From assembly GCF_002269255.1 (NCBI RefSeq), contig NZ_CP022825.1, positions 33,897 through 97,896 of the forward strand: DNA of 64,000 bases. Reading direction: 5' to 3'. Origin of the DNA: Klebsiella quasivariicola. GTDB taxonomy: Bacteria; Pseudomonadota; Gammaproteobacteria; Enterobacterales; Enterobacteriaceae. Position 1 is the stretch's first letter. Every line of letters begins with the position of its first letter. Below the pieces are notes generated by a model that was not told the origin of the DNA, made no database searches, and saw only the letters and a program-made list of their open reading frames with translations. Positions 1-7,556 of the stretch are shown here, piece after piece. The translations under genes were made by a program, and so were the position numbers.

Positions 1-1
1 G

Positions 2-787
2 TTCGAAGACCTGCGTATTCTGGCCATCGATTTCGATCCGCAGGCATCTCTGACAATGTTCCTGAGCCATGAGAATTCAGTGGGCCTGGTTGAAAATACG
101 GCTGCTCAGGCCATGCTCCAGAACGTGTCTCGTGAAGAATTACTTTCCGATTTTATAGTACCGTCTATTATCCCTGGTGTTGATGTAATCCCTGCTTCCA
201 TTGACGATGCATTCCTTGCTGAAGGCTGGAAGGGATTGTGTGAAGAACATCTCCCAGGGAAAAATATTCATGCTGTGCTTAAAGAGAACATTATCGATAA
301 GCTCCAGCATGACTACGACTTTATTTTCCTTGATAGTGGTCCGCACCTTGATGCGTTCCTGAAAAACTGCATTGGGGCGGCAGACCTTATGTTGACCCCT
401 CTTCCACCGGCTACGGTTGATTTTCATTCTTCCCTGAAGTTTGTGGCCAGCCTCCCTGCCCTCATAGATTCCATCGAAATGGATGGGCACACCTGCAATC
501 TCATCGGTAATGTCGGCTTCATGTCCAAGATCCTGAACAAGTCTGATCACAAAATTTGCCATAGTCAGGCCAAAGAGGTTTTCGGTGCCGATATGCTAGA
601 CATGGTTCTGCCGAGACTGGATGGTTTCGAACGCTGTGGGGAGACTTTTGACACAGTTATTTCAGCAAATCCAGCAACCTATGATGGAAGTACAGAGGCA
701 CTAAAAAGCGCAAAATCAGCAGCGGAAGACTTTGCGAAGGCAGTCTTTGATCGCATCGAGTTCATTCGTACTAACGGAGGTATGTGA
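2..787 (+). CDS. parA: ParA partition ATPase, P1 type (5' end outside window)
   Basis: C-terminal 261 residues of a ParA/SopA-family ATPase; the reading frame is open to the left edge. The first visible residues (AIDFDPQASLTMFL) are the conserved segment that follows the Walker A' motif in plasmid ParAs, so the N-terminal DNA-binding region and P-loop lie outside the window. A second conserved block, FIFLDSGPHLDAFLKNC near residue 110 of the fragment, corresponds to the Walker B region. The family forms ATP-dependent patterns on the nucleoid and positions plasmid copies through ParB. The stop codon overlaps the ParB start, which indicates a coupled parAB operon. ParB and parS beside it are clearly of the P1 type, so ParA is assigned to the same type by context. 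Confidence 0.9.
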   Translation, partial: FEDLRILAIDFDPQASLTMFLSHENSVGLVENTAAQAMLQNVSREELLSDFIVPSIIPGVDVIPASIDDAFLAEGWKGLCEEHLPGKNIHAVLKENIIDKLQHDYDFIFLDSGPHLDAFLKNCIGAADLMLTPLPPATVDFHSSLKFVASLPALIDSIEMDGHTCNLIGNVGFMSKILNKSDHKICHSQAKEVFGADMLDMVLPRLDGFERCGETFDTVISANPATYDGSTEALKSAKSAAEDFAKAVFDRIEFIRTNGGM

Positions 788-1761
788 TGTCGAATGAGAA
801 AAGAAAAACCATCGGCAGACAGTTAAATACCCAGGCGTCAATGGTCGAGATGACTGACACCGATAGAAGCCAGGTATTTACCTTAAAAACCGGCAGGAAG
901 GTAACGTTCAGGTTTGTTCGGATACCTGCAGCTGACGTTGAAAGTATGACCTTCGTAAACCAGGAGAACAATGGACGAGATCAACTTGCTCTAACCAGGG
1001 AGTCTCTGAAATCCATTATCCAGACGATTAAGTTTCAGCAGTTCTTCCCCTGTATTGGTATTAAGCAAGGTGAAAAGATTGAGATACTGGATGGTTCAAG
1101 ACGGCGAGCCTCAGCGATTTATATCCGCACAGGCCTTGATGTCATGGTTACCGATGAACATTTATCAGCTGATGAAGCTCGCCAACTGGCTAAAGATATC
1201 CAGACAGCTAAAGAACATAATCTTCGGGAAATCGGCCTGAGACTGATAGCTCTTAAAGAGTCCGGATTCAATCAAAAGGAAATTGCTGAACTGGAGGGGT
1301 TATCTCAGGCTAAGGTCACCAGGGCGCTGCAGGCGGCGGCAGTACCGCAAGACTTGATTGCTCTGTTCCCGGTTCAGTCGGAGTTGTCATTTAGTGACTA
1401 TAAAATTCTTTTAGAAGTTAACGAAAAACTCAGTGAAAAGGGCTTAACGCCTGAAGAACTCATTCAGTCTGTCTCAGATCGGCATAATGCAATTTTAAGT
1501 GATTGCGAGCGACCAGAAGACGAACAGAAAGCCAGTATACTGAAGCTGATTTCTCAGGCATCTCAGGCATTGATAGCGCCACCTCCTAAGGAAAAGTCAG
1601 TGATTTCCCCACTCTGGACCTTTGAAGAAAAGGACAAGTTCGCGCGCAAGCGTGTGAAAGGGCGCACGCTGACTTATGAGTTTAGCCGTATGTCAAAAGT
1701 GGTTCAGGATGAACTGGACAAGGCTATCAATGAGGTCCTTGAAAGAAATTTGAGTCAATAA
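787..1761 (+). CDS. parB: ParB centromere-binding protein, P1 type
   Basis: About 324 residues. It closely follows P1 ParB as recalled: an N-terminal TIGRQLN motif, FVNQENNGRDQ near residue 60, the CTP-binding-fold motif IEILDGSRRRA near residue 105, the helix-turn-helix stretch EGLSQAKVTRALQAA, FPVQSELSFSDYK, and a C-terminal dimer domain beginning KFARKRVKGR. ParB binds parS, located immediately 3' of the gene, and stimulates ParA. The ATG at 787 overlaps the parA stop by one base; a GTG at 784 is an alternative start. It is far closer to P1 ParB than to F SopB, which is unusual beside an FII-type replicon. Confidence 0.92.
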   Translation: MSNEKRKTIGRQLNTQASMVEMTDTDRSQVFTLKTGRKVTFRFVRIPAADVESMTFVNQENNGRDQLALTRESLKSIIQTIKFQQFFPCIGIKQGEKIEILDGSRRRASAIYIRTGLDVMVTDEHLSADEARQLAKDIQTAKEHNLREIGLRLIALKESGFNQKEIAELEGLSQAKVTRALQAAAVPQDLIALFPVQSELSFSDYKILLEVNEKLSEKGLTPEELIQSVSDRHNAILSDCERPEDEQKASILKLISQASQALIAPPPKEKSVISPLWTFEEKDKFARKRVKGRTLTYEFSRMSKVVQDELDKAINEVLERNLSQ

Positions 1762-1840
1762 TTTCGCCATGGCGATTTCACATCTAACTTATTGTAATTA
1801 ATAAGTTTAGGTTGAGAATTTCAAGGTGAAATCGCCAAAG
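1761..1840 (+). other. parS: parS centromere, P1 type
   Basis: Immediately after parB lie TCGCCA next to TGGCGATTTCAC, an A+T-rich spacer of about 35 bases, and then AATTTCAAGGTGAAATCGCC. This reproduces the P1 parS layout: hexamer boxes (TCGCCA) and heptamer boxes (ATTTCAC, ATTTCAA with GTGAAAT) on both arms, separated by an IHF-bendable centre. No exact IHF consensus was confirmed by eye in the spacer. Inferred role: loading site for ParB. Confidence 0.85.
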
Positions 1841-1842
1841 TT

Positions 1843-3114
1843 TTACGCCAGTTTCGCTTCAGGAATATCTGACCATCGTGTCGTATAAGCAGGAGAAAGC
1901 ATCTCCCGTTTCATCTGCCATTCCGGGGCAATGCCCCGCCCCGCAAACCATACTTTACCCAGCCCTGAGTGGTTGATCCCGTCCAGAACCTTCATCAGCT
2001 CAGCACTGTGAGGGCGTGGCGGGCGTTCGTCGAACAGTTGCAGCTGCGAAACGCCGGAGCCGGTGAAGTCATTCAGCATAACTCCGGCTTTGGCATACCG
2101 GTGCTCATCCCTCCAGATACGCTCCAGAGCCGTTGTGGCGGCTGCAATGATGTCCCTGGTGTCCTGAGTCGGGGTAAGCAGTTTTTCCGTGGCCACGTTG
2201 CCGTAGTACGGCTCTTTAGCGGCGAACGGGGACGTTTTGATGAAAACGGAAATATGCCGGCAATACTGGCGCTCTTTACGCAGCTTTTCAGAGGCCCGCT
2301 CTGCGTGCTGGCAGATAGCCTGGCGGAGCGACTCGAACTCAGTGATCTTCACGCCAAAACTGCGGCTGCACACAATTTGCTGTTTAGTCGAAGGGGCTTC
2401 CTCAAGCGAAAGGCAGCTTTCCCCGTTCAGTTCACGTACCGTTCGCTCAAGGACCACAGAAAAATTTTTGCGGATGAAGGCCGGGTTCGTCAGAGCCAGA
2501 TCGAGTGCGGTCTTTATGCCCAGCACATTCAGCTTGCGTGCAATACGGTTACCCACCCCCCATATTTCTTCAACTGGCTGCAGTGAAAGCAGTTTCCGCG
2601 TTCTCTGCGGATTTCCCCTGGTCAGAGCGAGTACGCCACGAAACTGTTTCCACTCTTTTGAGGCCCACTGGGCTGATTTTGCGAGAGTTTTCGTTGGTCC
2701 GGCGCCCACGCCAATGGTCAGGCGGGTACAGTCATACACGTGCTGACGCAGCTGCCGGCCGAAGTCCTCAAGCCCCATACAGTGCTCCACGCCGGTCAGG
2801 TCGAGGAACATCTCATCAATGGAATACTGTTCCACCCTGGGGGCCAGTTCCTCCAGGCAGTTCATCACGCGCGCCGACATCGAGGCGTAAAGTTCATAAT
2901 TACTTGAAAAAGAATATATTTTTTCCGGGTACCTTTCGTTTTTTATCTGAAACCACGGAGTTCCCATTTTGATCCAGGGCTTCGCCTCGGCACTGCGAGC
3001 GATTACGTTCCCGTCGTTGTTGCTCAGGACGACTATCGGCTTTCCTTTCAAATCCGGGCGGAAAACACGTTCACAGCTGGCATAGAAGCTGTTCACATCG
3101 GCCAGGGCAAACAT
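1843..3114 (-). CDS. umuC: Y-family DNA polymerase, UmuC/MucB type
   Basis: 423 residues, full family length. It starts MFALADVNSFYASCERVF, with metal ligand D6 and the steric-gate region, then NNDGNVIARSAEAK, and SIDEMFLDLTG near residue 100 with the second pair of catalytic acids. Helix-hairpin-helix (GVGNRIARKLNVLGI) and little-finger regions follow. It is the catalytic subunit of an error-prone translesion polymerase active with UmuD'2. The start overlaps the stop of the upstream umuD-like gene by one base, so the two form an operon under the LexA box at about 3570. Many plasmids carry this pair as impAB, mucAB or rumAB; which subfamily this is cannot be settled by eye. Confidence 0.93.
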   Translation of the reverse strand: MFALADVNSFYASCERVFRPDLKGKPIVVLSNNDGNVIARSAEAKPWIKMGTPWFQIKNERYPEKIYSFSSNYELYASMSARVMNCLEELAPRVEQYSIDEMFLDLTGVEHCMGLEDFGRQLRQHVYDCTRLTIGVGAGPTKTLAKSAQWASKEWKQFRGVLALTRGNPQRTRKLLSLQPVEEIWGVGNRIARKLNVLGIKTALDLALTNPAFIRKNFSVVLERTVRELNGESCLSLEEAPSTKQQIVCSRSFGVKITEFESLRQAICQHAERASEKLRKERQYCRHISVFIKTSPFAAKEPYYGNVATEKLLTPTQDTRDIIAAATTALERIWRDEHRYAKAGVMLNDFTGSGVSQLQLFDERPPRPHSAELMKVLDGINHSGLGKVWFAGRGIAPEWQMKREMLSPAYTTRWSDIPEAKLA

Positions 3115-3545
3115 CAGTACATCTCCCTCGGGCGGTGGATGATATGCGTGACGACGCCAAAGATATCCAGCTCGTCGGGATCAGGATAAATCGGCGACCA
3201 GGAGGCATTCATGGGCTGCAGCGTCAGTCGCGGCGTCAGCAGAAGCCGTTTCACCGTAAACTCCCCCTGTACGCTGGCGACAACGATATCGCCGTGCCGC
3301 GGCTTTTCAGCACTGTCCACAACCAGCAGATCGCCATTGTACAGACTGCCGTCGGCCATGCTGTCTCCGCTGGCACGCAGGTAGTACGTCGCGCTCGGAT
3401 GCCGTATGCAGTAATCATGGAGATCCAGATCGGACTCGACATAGTCAGCAGCAGGGCTGGGAAAACCGCAGCTGGCCAGATCGGCAAACAATGGATGGGC
3501 CTGTGGCGGGAGTTCTTTCCCGGTGCTGAAAAGTTGTAGCTTCAT
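3114..3545 (-). CDS. umuD: UmuD/MucA-type SOS mutagenesis protein
   Basis: 143 residues from the ATG at 3545, chosen because a perfect AGGAGG Shine-Dalgarno lies just before it; an in-frame start 15 bases upstream would lie before that site. The self-cleavage site is C26-G27 in LASCGFPSPAADY. The catalytic serine is S62 in ASGDSM and the lysine is K99 in EFTVKRL, the LexA-type Ser/Lys dyad. RecA-stimulated cleavage yields UmuD', which activates the UmuC polymerase. It is the first gene of the umuDC-like operon, preceded by a LexA box. Confidence 0.93.
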   Translation of the reverse strand: MKLQLFSTGKELPPQAHPLFADLASCGFPSPAADYVESDLDLHDYCIRHPSATYYLRASGDSMADGSLYNGDLLVVDSAEKPRHGDIVVASVQGEFTVKRLLLTPRLTLQPMNASWSPIYPDPDELDIFGVVTHIIHRPREMY

Positions 3546-3568
3546 CTTTCCTCCTGACACTCTAATTT

Positions 3569-3588
3569 CACTGGTTATACATACAGTA
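3569..3588 (-). promoter_or_regulatory. LexA (SOS) box upstream of umuDC
   Basis: Read on the minus strand the sequence is TACTGTATGTATAACCAGTG, which keeps the CTG-N10-CAG core of the enterobacterial SOS box and matches the consensus well. It sits 24 bases upstream of the umuD start codon, overlapping where its promoter must lie. Inferred: LexA represses the operon until DNA damage. Confidence 0.85.
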
Positions 3589-3629
3589 TATTTAACAGCA
3601 TGACGATAATCCAGATCGCATGCCTTAAG

Positions 3630-3760
3630 AACATTTTGAGTAAATAAAGGTGTTCAAAATGCTTAAATTAATCATTTTGATATTTTTATATTGCTCATAT
3701 TGAGAAATATTACTTTGATTTTTTCATTTTGCTCGTATAATTGGTATCAAATTGAGTGTA
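3630..3760 (+). repeat. parC: parC-like iteron tract upstream of parM
   Basis: A+T-rich tract holding imperfect copies of CATTTTGA or its variants at about 3632, 3673, 3696, 3711, 3725 and 3748, plus one inverted copy near 3653. In plasmid R1, ParR binds direct repeats (parC) just upstream of parM, which also contain the parMR promoter. The position and repeat character fit that role. Spacing is not perfectly regular, so the exact iteron unit is uncertain. Confidence 0.6.
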
Positions 3761-3777
3761 ATTAACGGAGCATATTG

Positions 3778-4749
3778 ATGAATATTTACTGCGATGATGG
3801 TTCAACTAATGTTAAGCTGGCATGGTTTGAAGGAGATGAGCTTCAGACCCGGGTTTCTGCGAACTCCTTCCGTCATGGCTGGAAAGTGGCGGAATTCAGT
3901 GCGGCAACGTTCAACTATCAGGTGGGTACGCTGAAATACACCTGGGACAGCGTCAGCCGGGATGCCATCCCGACAACAAACGTGGAATATCAGTACGGTG
4001 ATCTCAACCTGCTGGCCGTGCATCATGCGCTGCTGAACAGCGGACTGGAGCCGCAGCCGGTGAGCCTGACCGTGACGCTGCCCCTGAGTGAGTATTACGA
4101 CGGGGACTGCCAGCGGAACGAGGAGAACATACGACGCAAACGGGAAAACCTGATGCGTGAGCTGGTTCTGAATAAGGGCAGGGCATTTACCGTAACGGAC
4201 GTGAAGGTGATGCCGGAATCACTACCGGCGGCGTTCTCCCGTCTCGCGGAGCTGAAGCCCGGCCCCGCGGAGACCACCCTGATTATCGATCTCGGTGGCA
4301 CCACGCTCGATGCCGGTGTGATTGTCGGCCAGTTTGATGATATCAGTGCGGTGCACGGTAATCCGTCTGTCGGCGTGTCACAGGTCACCCGCGCAGCTGC
4401 AGGCGCGCTGCGGGCGGCAGACAGCGAAACCAGCGCCCTCATCGCTGACACTATCATCCGCAACCGCAATGATCGTCAGTATCTGCAGCGTGTGATCAAC
4501 GATGCCGGTAAAATCGACGAGGTTCGGAACAAAATAGCAGAGGCGATCACTTCCCTGGGGGCGCGTGTCACCAGTGAGCTGACGGCCTTCAGGAACGTTA
4601 ACCGGGTATTCCTGGTCGGGGGAGGGGCTTCCCTCATAGAAGAAGCTATCCGTCAGGCCTGGCCTCTGGCTCCTGACCGTATCGAGGTTATCGGCGATCC
4701 GCAGATGGCGCTGGCCAGGGAGATTGCCCTTTACAATAAAGAGGACTAA
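3778..4749 (+). CDS. parM: ParM/StbA actin-like partition ATPase
   Basis: 323 residues from the ATG at 3778, preceded by GGAG seven bases upstream; an in-frame TTG at 3775 is less likely. It has the actin/Hsp70 fold signature: phosphate-1 motif DDGSTNVKL at residues 5-13, phosphate-2 motif IIDLGGTTLD at about 169, and adenosine motif VFLVGGGA at about 278. It also shares TTNVEYQYGDLN, LPLSEYYD and KVMPES with R1 ParM. It polymerises into filaments that push ParR-parC-bound sister plasmids apart. The parR-type gene follows three bases after its stop. Confidence 0.95.
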   Translation: MNIYCDDGSTNVKLAWFEGDELQTRVSANSFRHGWKVAEFSAATFNYQVGTLKYTWDSVSRDAIPTTNVEYQYGDLNLLAVHHALLNSGLEPQPVSLTVTLPLSEYYDGDCQRNEENIRRKRENLMRELVLNKGRAFTVTDVKVMPESLPAAFSRLAELKPGPAETTLIIDLGGTTLDAGVIVGQFDDISAVHGNPSVGVSQVTRAAAGALRAADSETSALIADTIIRNRNDRQYLQRVINDAGKIDEVRNKIAEAITSLGARVTSELTAFRNVNRVFLVGGGASLIEEAIRQAWPLAPDRIEVIGDPQMALAREIALYNKED

Positions 4750-4751
4750 AC

Positions 4752-5423
4752 GTGCCGGACGGCCAGTATTCTTTCTATCTGCACAGCGACGATCGCACCG
4801 ACATCGCGGCAATGGCAACCATCAGCACCATCTCACAGCCCCTGCGCGGTGAGTTCATCCGTACCGCCGCCACCGCCGGGGCGGTGGTATACCAGGTGGA
4901 TGCCCGTTTACCGGCGCTGATCCCGGTGTTCTTTGCCGGGCAACTGAGCGCTGTCCGCCTTTGCGCCGTGATGGCCCTGGTCTCCGGAACCTGGTCCTCA
5001 CTCACCGGCCTTCCGGATGAGCCCGAAAATGGTGAGGCTGCTCTGCCTGTGTCACCGGAGACAGAATACCAGCGCCGGCGTTACACCCTGACGCTTCAGA
5101 ATGGCCGGAGTGGGGAACGGGTGGAAAGTGTGCTGACGGAAGCGTCATCCCGTCTGCGTGGGGATCTGCTGAGAAACCTGATTATCACCGGTCTTGCCCT
5201 CCACACGACGGCGCCGGAACTGCCGCGCCTGCTGGCCAGTATGCCGGTACCGCCCACCTCGGTCAGTGAGCTGCAGGCACTGGTTCAGCAGATGGCCGGC
5301 ACCGCTGACGTGAACAGGGCTGCAGCTGCAGTACCGGATACGCCGGCAGCATCTGCCGCGCCGGTGTCCGGGTCGGATACCCGGGAAATAAAGAAAAATA
5401 TGCGGCGTGCATTCGGTGACTAA
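4752..5423 (+). CDS. parR: ParR/StbB partition adaptor with duplicated DNA-binding region
   Basis: 223 residues from a GTG start, about twice the length of R1 ParR. Residues 5-60 and 109-164 align with one another: QYSFYL with RYTLTL, SQPLRGEFIRTAATAG with SSRLRGDLLRNLIITG, and LPALIPVFF with LPRLLASMP. This is a tandem duplication of a ribbon-helix-helix-like unit. After an Ala/Pro-rich linker, the last 13 residues (DTREIKKNMRRAFGD region) resemble the C-terminal ParM-binding tail of R1 ParR. It is inferred to bind the upstream repeats and cap ParM filaments. Assignment rests on the operon position, the repeat and the tail. Confidence 0.82.
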   Translation: MPDGQYSFYLHSDDRTDIAAMATISTISQPLRGEFIRTAATAGAVVYQVDARLPALIPVFFAGQLSAVRLCAVMALVSGTWSSLTGLPDEPENGEAALPVSPETEYQRRRYTLTLQNGRSGERVESVLTEASSRLRGDLLRNLIITGLALHTTAPELPRLLASMPVPPTSVSELQALVQQMAGTADVNRAAAAVPDTPAASAAPVSGSDTREIKKNMRRAFGD

Positions 5424-5484
5424 AATCAAAAACAGATCTTGTAATATACAGAATTAAATGGTTTTCATCCCCAGGGAGGTTCTC

Positions 5485-5715
5485 ATGTCACCAGGATTCA
5501 GAAATGTGCTCCGTCTCGCCCGCATTCCCGTCGACAGCAGTGAACCGGTGCGCAGAAAATTTGGCAGCCGGCTGATTGGCATTGTGACGGTATGTCTGCT
5601 TCCGCTTCTGGTTTTCGACGTTCCGCAGTGGGTTTTCATTTTGTCGCAGGTCATCTGGGGGGCGGGCGTCTATATTGGCCTGTCCCTGGCCGGGGATAAA
5701 TCCCTGAACCGCTGA
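5485..5715 (+). CDS. Small membrane protein, function unknown
   Basis: 76 residues from the ATG at 5485, which has an AGGGAGG ribosome site eight bases before it; an in-frame ATG at 5458 lacks one. A basic N-terminus (RLARIP, RRKFGSR) precedes two hydrophobic stretches (GIVTVCLLPLLVF and QWVFILSQVIWGAGVYIGLSL), which suggests two membrane helices. It follows parMR but after a gap, so it may or may not be co-transcribed. No family recognised. Confidence 0.6.
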   Translation: MSPGFRNVLRLARIPVDSSEPVRRKFGSRLIGIVTVCLLPLLVFDVPQWVFILSQVIWGAGVYIGLSLAGDKSLNR

Positions 5716-6151
5716 TATAAACTTTCCGGTTGTTCAAAAAAAGAACAGGCGTGGTGGCGTCTGTTCTCCCGCACTTCTCCGTCCTTTGCCTTCAGGTTAT
5801 CCACAATCTTAAGCCCCGGATTTGTGGACAGGTATGCAGGTAATTCCCCGTTCGCCTGGAGTTAACGCAAGCCTGCCGGACGCTGCCAGTGTCTCGCGTT
5901 CGGTCTGGTACGGGACGGGCGGTTTTTCCGCTCCGGCCCGGCGTCGTTGAGAGTGTACGCCAGTCCCTCGCCCTTTTAAGGAACGCCCTTCAAGCCGCTT
6001 TCGCGGCATATCCTTGCCGTCCAAAAGACGGACGGCTGCGGTATTCCACGGTCGGCCTGACCCGTGACCGGACGCGATGAACAGGCAGCGTGCGGCAGGG
6101 AACGGTATCGCGGTGATGCCTCCTGCCCCCTCAGACTACAGGAGTGCTGCC
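5716..6151. other. Gene-free structured region with a DnaA box
   Basis: About 430 bases without a convincing gene. It contains a perfect DnaA box, TTATCCACA at 5797-5805, and a weaker inverted look-alike (TTGTGGACAG) near 5821. Further on are hairpin-forming stretches: GCCGC-TTTC-GCGGC near 5995-6008, and GCCGTCC with GGACGGC near 6018-6040. The function is unknown. A replication or priming site, or a structured leader for the downstream methylase, are possibilities. Confidence 0.4.
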
Positions 6152-6853
6152 ATGTCCAGATTCATTCTCGGGAACTGTATTGATGTGATGCGCGGATTCC
6201 CCGACCGTGCCGTGGACCTTATTGTGACCGATCCGCCTTACCTCGTCGGTTTTAAGGACCGTCAGGGCAGACAGATTGCCGGGGATGTGACGGACGAATG
6301 GCTGCAACCGGCCACGCTGGAGATGTACCGCGTCCTTAAAAAAGACGCACTGATGGTGAGCTTCTACGGCTGGAACCGTGTGGACCGCTTTATGGCCGCG
6401 TGGAAGGCGGCAGGATTCTATGCCGTGGGCCAGCTTGTGTTCACCAAAAACTATGCCTCCAACCGTCGTAACGCCAGGGCCCGACGCGGATTTGTGGACT
6501 ACTGCCATGAAGGGGCTTATGTCCTTGCCAAAGGCCGCCCCGTGCCGCCCCTTAAACCGCTGCCGGATGTGCTGCCCTTCCCGTATACCGGTAATACCCT
6601 GCATCCGACGCAGAAACCGGTGGAGGCGCTACAGCCGCTGATTGAGTCATTCAGCGCCCCGGGCGCGATTGTTCTCGACCCGTTTGCCGGAAGCTGTTCG
6701 ACCTGCGTCGCTGCATACCGTGCCGGACGCCGCTATATCGGCATCGAAATGCTGGCGCAGTACCACCGGGCCGGAACCGAACGACTGGCCGCCATGCACC
6801 GGGCCGTCAATACCCCGGCGGCGAACGATGAATGGCTCCCGGAGGCCGCGTAA
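6152..6853 (+). CDS. Orphan adenine DNA methyltransferase (DPPY type)
   Basis: 233 residues from the ATG at 6152, the in-frame ATG next to GGAG. Motif IV TDPPY lies near residue 26 and precedes motif I LDPFAGSCSTCVAA near residue 175, the order of the beta class of N6-adenine or N4-cytosine methylases. HPTQKP (motif X region) is also present. No restriction gene is nearby, so this is an orphan methylase. Similar genes occupy F-type leading regions, where they may alter plasmid methylation against host restriction or regulation (inference). The stop overlaps the next start in a TAATG junction. Confidence 0.88.
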   Translation: MSRFILGNCIDVMRGFPDRAVDLIVTDPPYLVGFKDRQGRQIAGDVTDEWLQPATLEMYRVLKKDALMVSFYGWNRVDRFMAAWKAAGFYAVGQLVFTKNYASNRRNARARRGFVDYCHEGAYVLAKGRPVPPLKPLPDVLPFPYTGNTLHPTQKPVEALQPLIESFSAPGAIVLDPFAGSCSTCVAAYRAGRRYIGIEMLAQYHRAGTERLAAMHRAVNTPAANDEWLPEAA

Positions 6854-7074
6854 TGAATTACGACGGACACGAAGCCCTTCGTCGCGATATGGCCGGGCTG
6901 GCGAACAATCTTTGCGACCTGAAAACCACCCTGAAAGTGCTGGAAGACACGTACCACTACCGGTACGACGGACTGGCGGAACGGCTTGCCGGTATCAGTC
7001 TGCGACGTCTCAGCGTCCTGATGGATGAGGCGTTCAATATCGCCCTGATGCTCGATGAAAGCTTTCTGGAGTGA
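6853..7074 (+). CDS. Small conserved leading-region protein, unknown
   Basis: 73 residues. The ATG at 6853 overlaps the methylase stop (TAATG), which suggests translational coupling. It is predicted mostly helical and acidic at the C-terminus (MDEAFNIALMLDESFLE). No recognised motif. It belongs to a run of small genes (6152-8324) that probably form one operon. Confidence 0.6.
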   Translation: MNYDGHEALRRDMAGLANNLCDLKTTLKVLEDTYHYRYDGLAERLAGISLRRLSVLMDEAFNIALMLDESFLE

Positions 7075-7083
7075 GGAGAGAAC

Positions 7084-7503
7084 ATGTACGGAACCCGTGA
7101 AGATCTTTGCAGGATGCTGAATGAGCAATATCCCGCAGAAACCCCGCTGAACCTGATTATCTGGACCCCGGCGGATATTGAAGCACTGGCTGACGGGATG
7201 GAATATTCCTTTTCAGAACAGGACGTAAGGGCAGTACTGGAACGCATGGACGCTATACCGGAAGAACAACGGCTTGAGTCGGGCGTGTCAGCCGGCCTGG
7301 TGATGGCACTGATAGACCAGGTGAAAGAGAACGGGCAGAGGGTGACTGTGCCGGTTGACCTGCTTGAAACCCTGCTGATTACCGCCGAACAGGCATTGTG
7401 GGACAGGGAATGGACCGCACGGGATCGCAATCAACCGGTGCCGGAAAGCGTCATGCGCCGCCTGGCGGATACAGCGAAAGTGCGCGTATTACTGAAAAGC
7501 TGA
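7084..7503 (+). CDS. DUF1380-family protein
   Basis: 139 residues, starting nine bases after the previous stop with GAGGAGAG before the ATG. The N-terminus MYGTREDLCRMLNEQYPAE and the LIIWTPADIEALAD block match the DUF1380 family found on enterobacterial F-like plasmids; this is from memory of the family. It is likely cytoplasmic and helical, of unknown function. Its position in the leading region suggests expression soon after transfer. Confidence 0.7.
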   Translation: MYGTREDLCRMLNEQYPAETPLNLIIWTPADIEALADGMEYSFSEQDVRAVLERMDAIPEEQRLESGVSAGLVMALIDQVKENGQRVTVPVDLLETLLITAEQALWDREWTARDRNQPVPESVMRRLADTAKVRVLLKS

Positions 7504-7556
7504 CAGCAGAACGCCCCGCCACGCTGCGGGGCGATATACCCCGGACAGAGACGATA

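Noticed and set aside
1969..2972. Plus-strand frames opposite umuC
   Set aside because: Both strands cannot be real here; umuC has the complete Y-polymerase motifs.
4378..4818. Minus-strand frame opposite parM
   Set aside because: Shadow of parM, with no start signal.
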